Origin: Devosia sp. Root436
GTDB lineage: Bacteria > Pseudomonadota > Alphaproteobacteria > Rhizobiales > Devosiaceae
Direction of reading: 5' to 3'
DNA: 64,000 nt
Assembly: GCF_001426345.1 (NCBI RefSeq)
Contig: NZ_LMEM01000013.1
Location: 186,001-250,000, forward strand
Below the pieces are notes generated by a model. It had not been told where the DNA came from, ran no database searches, and worked only from the letters and a program-made list of their open reading frames with translations. Shown in pieces: positions 59,135-64,000 of this stretch (positions are counted from its first letter, which is position 1; each line of letters begins with the position of its first letter). The translations under genes were made by a program, and so were the position numbers.

Positions 59135-59503
59135 ATGGATGGTGGTTTGATGCTTGCAGAGAGCTTGCCGCGCACTTCGTCGTTTGCCACCGACAGGCAA
59201 CGCGGAGGTGCCGCGTTCGTCGAGCGATGGACCAATGCCAGGGCCGGCGTAATCGGGTTCCTCACCGGGCGCGGCTACAGTTCCTGCTCCATCGCCGAAC
59301 GGATCGACGACCGTCCAGAGACGGTCCGGCGAATGTGGACGCTCTGGGATCTATCGGCCTATGGCCACGACGGTCGCGCGCCGCAGGTCGTGGTTCCGCT
59401 CAGCCAGCGCGATCGGGCACACCTGGCCGGTGCCGCCGCGACCGCGGGGCTCACCATCGAGGCCTATTGTGAGCAGATATTGGTCAACTCGATTCGGCGG
59501 TGA
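59135..59503 (+). CDS. Phage regulator with HTH and RHH-like halves (GcrA-like)
   Basis: The protein is 122 aa; an ATG at 59150 is an alternative. The middle IGFLTGRGYSSCSIAERIDD followed by PETVRRMWTLWDL looks like a helix-turn-helix of the GcrA or Trp-repressor-like type. The C-terminal part RAPQVVVPLSQRDRAHLAGA with TIEAYCEQIL fits a ribbon-helix-helix. It may be a late or delayed-early regulator. It is not overlapped by its neighbours, so it probably has its own promoter. Confidence 0.55.
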   Translation: MDGGLMLAESLPRTSSFATDRQRGGAAFVERWTNARAGVIGFLTGRGYSSCSIAERIDDRPETVRRMWTLWDLSAYGHDGRAPQVVVPLSQRDRAHLAGAAATAGLTIEAYCEQILVNSIRR

Positions 59504-59615
59504 TGCCCAGATGCCAACGGACTCTCCGAAAGCACGTGACACCGTGGCACTCCTGGGCCGATAAATGCACCTGTCGCTGGTAGGTTGAGAGATCTGCGCA
59601 GCATGATCGACCATC

Positions 59616-59837
59616 TTAATCGTTGCTGGGCTCGGCCTGAGCTTGTGACCATAGTTCTGTCAGGCTCTGGCCCTTGCGCCCCCAGTTGTCGGTTTCCACC
59701 TCATCGATCACGACAAAGATGTATTCCGGGTTGCGTCCCAGCTCCTCGACCAGCACGTCGGTCATGCGCCGTATCACGGCCTTCTTCTGATCGACCGAAG
59801 CGACGCCCTTGGCGATCTCTATTCTTACGATTGGCAA
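59616..59837 (-). CDS. 4-oxalocrotonate tautomerase-like protein
   Basis: The protein is 73 aa and starts Pro-Ile-Val after the Met (MPIVRIEIAKG), with Pro1 as the catalytic base of the tautomerase superfamily. DQKKAVIRRMTDVLVEELG and EYIFVVIDEVETDNWGRKG are typical. It acts on small oxo-acids; its role in a phage is unknown. It is one of three leftward genes set against the phage direction, so it is likely a cargo (moron) gene. Confidence 0.85.
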   Translation of the reverse strand: MPIVRIEIAKGVASVDQKKAVIRRMTDVLVEELGRNPEYIFVVIDEVETDNWGRKGQSLTELWSQAQAEPSND

Positions 59838-59954
59838 AGTGGAAACCCTGTCTGTTCCTGGCCGGGCGGTAACCCTAGGCCCTGCACACTGCCTTCGGCA
59901 ACGGGTCGCCGCACCGTCGGCCCAACCCCATTCCTTGGCATAACAGGCAGGGGG

Positions 59955-60185
59955 CTAGATGCCTCGGACCGATCTGATGGCGACAGCATGGAACAGCAGA
60001 CTGAGGGGAACGGCGAACGCGAGGCGCCCGAATGCCTGAATGATCACCTCGGCAAGGTCGGGGTTTGGGTGCTGTGACCCAGTTTCTAGAAACAGCGGCA
60101 GCACGCCAATGGCCATCGTGGTTATGGCCAAGCCATTCCAGTAGTTCGCGTGTAGTTTCGCCTTCTCGATTTCGCCCTGTGTCAT
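59955..60185 (-). CDS. Small two-helix membrane protein in the leftward cassette
   Basis: The protein is 76 aa. Two hydrophobic segments are seen (about residues 17-34, GLAITTMAIGVLPLFLE, and 52-68, LAFAVPLSLLFHAVAI). It begins with a charged KAKLHANYWN segment. I know no family. It may be a holin-like or superinfection-related protein; this is guesswork from topology. Confidence 0.55.
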   Translation of the reverse strand: MTQGEIEKAKLHANYWNGLAITTMAIGVLPLFLETGSQHPNPDLAEVIIQAFGRLAFAVPLSLLFHAVAIRSVRGI

Positions 60186-60264
60186 TCGCCCTCCAAAATG
60201 TCAGCCGACTAGAACAAACATATCGCCAAGTGCCAAGCCTTCACGGGTGGCAGGATGGATTTGC

Positions 60265-60537
60265 TTATGCGGTTGGAGCGGCGCCCCAATCCGCATTCCA
60301 CTCCGTGCCGTCTTGAAGACGGATGAAGAATGGCTTCCTCGCCTTCGCGGCTGTTGCGGCTCCACGTTGGAGAGCCTGAGGGACTGGCATAGGCTCGATT
60401 GGTACAAAGATGTAATCGGCACCTTCGGCGGCAGGCCCTCCGGTTGTGAGGGTTGCCACCGGCAGGTCATCCACCAAGGAAATCGTCGCCAGCACGTACT
60501 CTGATGGCACCGCGCCGGGAAATAATTTGTAGCCCAT
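60265..60537 (-). CDS. Unknown small protein, leftward cassette
   Basis: The protein is 90 aa from the ATG at 60537, which has a strong GGGAGGACGGGC site. It is soluble (SEYVLATISLVDDLPVATL, LQRGAATAAKARKPFFIRLQ). No family recognised. It is the first of the three leftward genes. Confidence 0.55.
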   Translation of the reverse strand: MGYKLFPGAVPSEYVLATISLVDDLPVATLTTGGPAAEGADYIFVPIEPMPVPQALQRGAATAAKARKPFFIRLQDGTEWNADWGAAPTA

Positions 60538-60594
60538 GCCCGTCCTCCCAAACCCTCGTCATGAAGCATTCGCCGACGGCTGCGCGGATGGCAA

Positions 60595-60942
60595 GTGGTG
60601 AAGACCCTGGGCAACCGCATCGGCACGGCGAAGCCTCGCCTCTCAACACCCCGCCAGGTGCGAGACACCCGCTACAGCCCAGATGCCACAGTGCGCGGCT
60701 GGTACAAGTCAGCAAGGTGGCAGGCCCTGCGCCAAGAGGTGCTGGCCCGTGATCTCTACACCTGCCAGCACACAGGCGTGCTGCTGACCGGCAAAGCGCC
60801 GGCGCCGGATAGCCCAGTCGTCCACCACAAGGTACCGCACAAGGGCGATGAGCGGCTGTTCTGGGACATGAGCAACCTCGAGGCCGTGTCCAAGGAATGG
60901 CACGACTCGGAAGCCCAACGGGAAGAGCGAAAGCCCTCATGA
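60595..60942 (+). CDS. HNH endonuclease
   Basis: The protein is 115 aa from a GTG at 60595. HNH residues are VVHHKVPHKGDERLFWDMSN with the conserved Asn in SNLEAV and the late EWHDSE. Phage HNH proteins next to the terminase genes are needed for DNA packaging cleavage. It overlaps the next gene by 4 bp. Confidence 0.85.
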   Translation: MVKTLGNRIGTAKPRLSTPRQVRDTRYSPDATVRGWYKSARWQALRQEVLARDLYTCQHTGVLLTGKAPAPDSPVVHHKVPHKGDERLFWDMSNLEAVSKEWHDSEAQREERKPS

Positions 60943-61139
60943 CCAACGAAGAGCGTGCCGTCATGCAGAAGCTAGTCGAGGCTTGGAACGCATTTGTCGC
61001 GTTGCCTGTGGAACATCCCGACGACGCCAACGAGTTTCGTTTCCACATCCATGCACTTCAGAACTCGCTGCTTTCGCGGCCTACGCGGAGGGAATGGCAC
61101 GACAGCGAGGCGCAATCACAAGAGCGGAGAGCTATATGA
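60939..61139 (+). CDS. Unknown small phage protein, 66 aa
   Basis: It starts at an ATG overlapping the HNH stop (ATGA) and its own stop overlaps the next start. It is helical (EERAVMQKLVEAWNAFVALP) and ends with a WHDSEAQSQERR tail that copies the end of the HNH protein, so a local duplication is likely. No function known. Confidence 0.6.
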   Translation: MTNEERAVMQKLVEAWNAFVALPVEHPDDANEFRFHIHALQNSLLSRPTRREWHDSEAQSQERRAI

Positions 61140-61693
61140 CCTGCATCGTAGGCGTCGTGGAGAAGGGCAAGGTCTGGATCGGTGGCGATAGTGCAGGTGT
61201 GGCCGGCTACGACCTCATGGTGCGATCGGACCCCAAGGTGTTCCGCAATGGCGATTTCGTCATGGGATACACTTCGTCATTCCGCATGGGGCAGCTGCTG
61301 GCCCATCGCTTTCAGCCGCCCAAGCGTCACGCCGACCAGGACGTCTATGTCTACATGGTGACGAGCTTCGTCGATGCGCTGCGCCAGTGCTTCAAGGACG
61401 GCGGTTATGCCAGCAAGGAGAACGAGCGCGAGCAAGGCGGTCAGTTCCTCGTGGGCTATGAGGGAAGGCTGTTCGAGATCGGTGGCGACTATCAGGTTGG
61501 CGAGAACCTCGACGGCTATGCCGCATGTGGGTGCGGCGGCAGCATTGCCCTTGGCGCCCTGCACGCCACATCGAGCGAGTGCCCCACTGATCGCATCAGG
61601 TCCGCCTTGAGCGCGAGCGAGCGTCACAACGCTGGTGTGCGCGGCCCGTTCGTGGTGATCGGCCCTGAAGATAAAGCCAAGGCGCTAGCCTGA
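61136..61693 (+). CDS. Proteasome/HslV-like Ntn-hydrolase fold protein
   Basis: The protein is 185 aa from the ATG at 61136 (MTCIVGVVEKGKVWIGGDSA). The start with Thr2 after the Met and the GKVWIGGDSAG strand match the N-terminus of HslV and proteasome beta subunits, where Thr is the nucleophile. DPKVFRNGDFVMGYTSSFRM and AACGCGGSIALGALHA keep the family pattern. Catalysis would need removal of Met1. No HslU-type ATPase is nearby. It is in the packaging region of the phage, so head processing or another role is possible. Confidence 0.68.
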   Translation: MTCIVGVVEKGKVWIGGDSAGVAGYDLMVRSDPKVFRNGDFVMGYTSSFRMGQLLAHRFQPPKRHADQDVYVYMVTSFVDALRQCFKDGGYASKENEREQGGQFLVGYEGRLFEIGGDYQVGENLDGYAACGCGGSIALGALHATSSECPTDRIRSALSASERHNAGVRGPFVVIGPEDKAKALA

Positions 61694-61824
61694 TGCTGGC
61701 CCGCATCCGCGAGTTCTTCTGCCGTCACCAGTGGAAGGCAACACGCTTCCAAGCGCTGGTGCCAGGCCGCAGTGAGGCGTGCACCAAGTGCGGCAAGCAG
61801 AGGCAGGTCTACCCCATCAGATGA
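61693..61824 (+). CDS. 43-aa zinc-ribbon-like phage protein
   Basis: The frame overlaps the previous stop by one base (TGATG). It reads MLARIREFFCRHQWKATRFQ at the start and has CTKCGK near the end. With the Cys-His of the N-terminal CRHQW it could bind one zinc ion. It is too short to assign. A run of nine G residues follows the stop. Confidence 0.6.
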   Translation: MLARIREFFCRHQWKATRFQALVPGRSEACTKCGKQRQVYPIR

Positions 61825-61919
61825 AGGGGGGGGGTGGTCAAAGGCCCGAAGGGGTCGCCGCCCAGGACCCGCGACACGCTCATTGGCATATTTTATTTTC
61901 ACACCCGGAAATCTCACGC

Positions 61920-62366
61920 ATGGCCGGAAACAAAAACAGCGGTCGACGGGCCTATGCGCCCGACGACGAAGAGCGCAGGAAAGTCCGCGTTCTCAAGGCT
62001 GGTGGGATGAGCGACGACGCGGTGGCGACTGCGCTCGGCATCAGCGCGCCGACGCTGCGCAAGCATTTTTCGCATGAGCTGGACGTCGGTACGGCCAAGA
62101 CCCGCGCCGAACTGCTCTTGGCCCTGCACCAGTCGGCAATGGCCGGCAACGTCTCGGCTCAGAAGAAGGCGCTGGAGCTCGTAACCGCTTCGGCCGCAGG
62201 TGAGCGCCTGAAGGATCGAGAAACGGCGCCAGCGGCTTCGGCTGCGACCCCGGCGTCCGCTCTCAAGCGAGGCAAGAAGGAAATTCAGAAACAGGCGGCC
62301 GAGGAGGTCGCTGAGGGTGGCAAGTTCGCGCCCCCTCCGGGCCCGCGGCTGGTCCATAGCAAGTGA
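61920..62366 (+). CDS. Terminase small subunit
   Basis: The protein is 148 aa from the ATG at 61920 (MAGNKNSGRRAYAPDDEERR). The HTH is VRVLKAGGMSDDAVATALGI followed by SAPTLRKHF, typical of terminase small subunits that recognise pac or cos sites. A long Ala/Lys-rich C-terminus follows. It overlaps the large subunit gene by 4 bp. Confidence 0.82.
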   Translation: MAGNKNSGRRAYAPDDEERRKVRVLKAGGMSDDAVATALGISAPTLRKHFSHELDVGTAKTRAELLLALHQSAMAGNVSAQKKALELVTASAAGERLKDRETAPAASAATPASALKRGKKEIQKQAAEEVAEGGKFAPPPGPRLVHSK

Positions 62367-64000
62367 CCGACCGCACCTGGTCGACATCCTGCCTCGACTG
62401 GGAGCAGCGTATAGTTGCGCGACAGTCGCTGATCGCCATGGAGCCGCTATTCCCGGCAGAAGCCGATGCGGCGCTGGCGGTATTCAAGTCGCTGCGCATG
62501 GTGGATGTTGCCGGGCAGCCGACATTCGGCGAGGCCTGCGAGCCCTTCGTCTTCGATTTCGTGCGGGCTGTCTTTGGCGCCTACGAGGCTGAGACTGGGC
62601 AACGGCTCATCGAAGAATTCTTCCTGCTCGTGTCGAAAAAGAACGGCAAGAGCACCATCGTGGCCGGTATCATGCTGACGGCGCTGATCCGCAACTGGCG
62701 TGACAGCCAGGAGCTGCTGATCCTGGCACCGACGCGCGAAGTGGCCGACAACGCCTTCAAGCCGGCGGCCGATATGGTCGATGCCGATCCGGACCTGGTG
62801 GACCTGTTGCACGTCAACCGGAATACCAAGGAGATCACGCACCGCACCAAGGGCGCTGTGCTCAAGGTGATCTCGGCGGATTCGAAGACGGCGTCGGGCA
62901 AGAAGGCCGCCTTCGTGCTGATCGACGAACTCTGGCTGTTCGGGAAGAAGGCGAACGCCGCGGGTATGCTGCAGGAAGCCACGGGCGGGCTCATCTCCCG
63001 GCCGGAAGGCTTCGTGATCTATATTTCGACCATGTCCGACGCGCAGCCCGCTGGCGTGTTCAAGGAAAAGCTCGATTATTTCCGGGGCGTGCGCGACGGC
63101 GAGATCGAAGATGCGCGCAGCTTGCCGGTGCTATACGAGTTCCCGCCATCGATGATCGCCAGCAAGGCCTACCTCGATCCGGCCAACTTCTACGTGACGA
63201 ACCCGAATATGGGCCGCTCGGTTCGCCAGTCATGGCTCGAGCGCAAGCTGGCCCAGGTCAAAGCGGGCCAAGACGAGGATGGCGACACCATCCAGACCTT
63301 CCTGGCCAAGCACCTGAACATCGAGATCGGGCTGAACCTCAGGGCGGGCCGCTGGCCGGGCGCCGACCACTGGCTGGCAGCTGAGGACCCGGAACTGGCT
63401 TCCGTGCCCCACTGGGCAGCGCTGGAGCGCCTGAAGGCCCGCTGTGAGGTCGTGGTGGTGGGCCTCGATGGGGGCGGCCTCGATGACCTTCTCGGCATGA
63501 CTGTTCTGGGCCGAGAGACGCGCCAGATCGAGGTTGCGATCGAGGACGAGCTAACCGGCGAAATTCACCGGCTGAAGGTGAAGCCTTGGCTGGCATGGTC
63601 GCATGGGTACTGCCAGCGCATCGTGCTGCAGCGGCGCAAGTCGATCGCCACGGTCCTCGAAGATATCGCCGCTGCGCGCGAACTGACGATCCTGAACAAG
63701 CCCCTGGGCGACGTCCTGGCTGTCACCCGCATCGTCGAAGACCTGAAGAACGCCAACCTGCTGGGCGGCGTGGTGGTCGATCCATCCGGCATCAGCGAGA
63801 TCATCGACGCAATGGAGAACATCGGCGTCACCCAGGAGGCTGGGTTGCTGATCGGCCAGCAGCAGGGCGGCTACCTGATGGGAGCCATCAAGACCACCGA
63901 GCGATACCTGGCCAGCGGCCAGTTGAAGCATGCCGGCGGACCGCTGATGCAGTGGTGCGTGCCGAACCTGAAAATCGAGCAGATGGCGACAACTATTCGA
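62363..64000 (+). CDS. Terminase large subunit (partial, runs off the window)
   Basis: The frame opens with a GTG at 62363 and has 546 codons to the window end without a stop. The ATPase domain has a Walker-A-like VSKKNGKST and a Walker B AAFVLIDELWLFG. YISTMSDAQPAGVFKEKLDY matches the coupling region of phage terminases of the HK97/P27 type. The C-terminal nuclease domain has VVVGLDGGGLDD as its first metal-binding strand. It is the phage DNA packaging motor. The C-terminus is missing only because of the window. Confidence 0.92.
   Translation, partial: MTDRTWSTSCLDWEQRIVARQSLIAMEPLFPAEADAALAVFKSLRMVDVAGQPTFGEACEPFVFDFVRAVFGAYEAETGQRLIEEFFLLVSKKNGKSTIVAGIMLTALIRNWRDSQELLILAPTREVADNAFKPAADMVDADPDLVDLLHVNRNTKEITHRTKGAVLKVISADSKTASGKKAAFVLIDELWLFGKKANAAGMLQEATGGLISRPEGFVIYISTMSDAQPAGVFKEKLDYFRGVRDGEIEDARSLPVLYEFPPSMIASKAYLDPANFYVTNPNMGRSVRQSWLERKLAQVKAGQDEDGDTIQTFLAKHLNIEIGLNLRAGRWPGADHWLAAEDPELASVPHWAALERLKARCEVVVVGLDGGGLDDLLGMTVLGRETRQIEVAIEDELTGEIHRLKVKPWLAWSHGYCQRIVLQRRKSIATVLEDIAAARELTILNKPLGDVLAVTRIVEDLKNANLLGGVVVDPSGISEIIDAMENIGVTQEAGLLIGQQQGGYLMGAIKTTERYLASGQLKHAGGPLMQWCVPNLKIEQMATTIR

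Larger units (their letters stand above)
48004..64000. mobile_element. Integrated phage-like element (right end outside the window)
   Basis: The element starts at tRNA-Phe and carries a tyrosine integrase, RHH regulators, a Rha regulator, an early operon of overlapping small genes, an HNH nuclease and both terminase subunits. Gene order and the terminase suggest a tailed prophage of the HK97-packaging type. Structural genes and attR should follow the window end. A three-gene cassette, an Abi locus and a leftward cassette appear to be cargo. Confidence 0.85.

Noticed and set aside
60201-60668. A 155-aa minus-strand frame and an 85-aa plus-strand frame overlapping the cassette gene at 60265-60537
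   Set aside because: The 90-aa frame has a strong ribosome site and normal composition; the other two are Arg/Cys-rich shadows.

Overview
The window reads as chromosomal DNA of a GC-rich alphaproteobacterium of the Hyphomicrobiales (Rhizobiales), most likely Devosia or a close relative. The pointers are the gene order murA - DUF2948 - hisD - UPF0262/low-molecular-weight phosphatase - infA - maf - yacG - tRNA-Phe, the C4-pathway 5-aminolevulinate synthase (HemA), TIGR02186 and DUF6460 proteins, a ligase-associated helicase/PdeM pair, and Rhizobiales-type palindromic intergenic repeats. The genus is inference; no rRNA is present.

Bases 1-24,450 are ordinary chromosome. In order: the end of a TauE/SafE exporter and a TIGR02186 protein; pdeM and an Lhr-like helicase; a DUF6460 protein and a small P-loop kinase; an ECF42-type sigma factor with its DGPF (YciI) partner; a hybrid histidine kinase; mscL; a FixJ-like regulator whose receiver has lost its phospho-acceptor Asp; a phosphotransferase; a P-loop kinase; an Omp25-like porin; a 989-aa autotransporter; a VOC protein; hemA with an FNR/FixK-type box; a protein that looks like a divergent WS/DGAT acyltransferase; an SDR dehydrogenase behind a perfect 20-bp palindrome; an OmpA lipoprotein; two small membrane-associated proteins; a CSS-EAL phosphodiesterase; and a PRC-barrel protein.

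Bases 24,136-37,752 are a catabolic and uptake island. A leftward operon (class II aldolase, tctB, tctA, NTF2-like, FAH hydrolase, ABM monooxygenase) is divergent from a rightward one (NIPSNAP, tctC, IclR regulator, polysaccharide deacetylase-like hydrolase, LysR). A second leftward operon follows (Rieske protein, unknown 105-aa protein, amidohydrolase, aldehyde dehydrogenase), divergent from a D-2-hydroxyacid dehydrogenase. Together they suggest import of an organic acid and breakdown of it or a related compound; the substrate cannot be read from the sequence.

Bases 37,779-48,003 are the conserved core from tRNA-Thr through murA to tRNA-Phe. An ABC-2 exporter operon with its own TetR regulator sits between murA and the DUF2948/hisD block, next to a perfect 31-bp inverted repeat. 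The UPF0262 and phosphatase domains are fused into one protein here.

From tRNA-Phe to the window end lies an integrated phage-like element; its right end is outside. Between the tRNA and the integrase is a translationally coupled three-gene cassette (GHKL-type ATPase, STAS-like DUF4325 protein, single-pass membrane protein). It is the best candidate here for an undescribed system. Next come a tyrosine integrase overlapping an Abi/AbiF HEPN gene with a structured hairpin RNA upstream, two divergent ribbon-helix-helix genes, a Rha regulator and a chain of overlapping early genes. These are followed by a leftward cassette with a tautomerase, then HNH nuclease, a proteasome/HslV-like protein, and the small and large terminase subunits, the last cut by the window end. 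No CRISPR array was seen.
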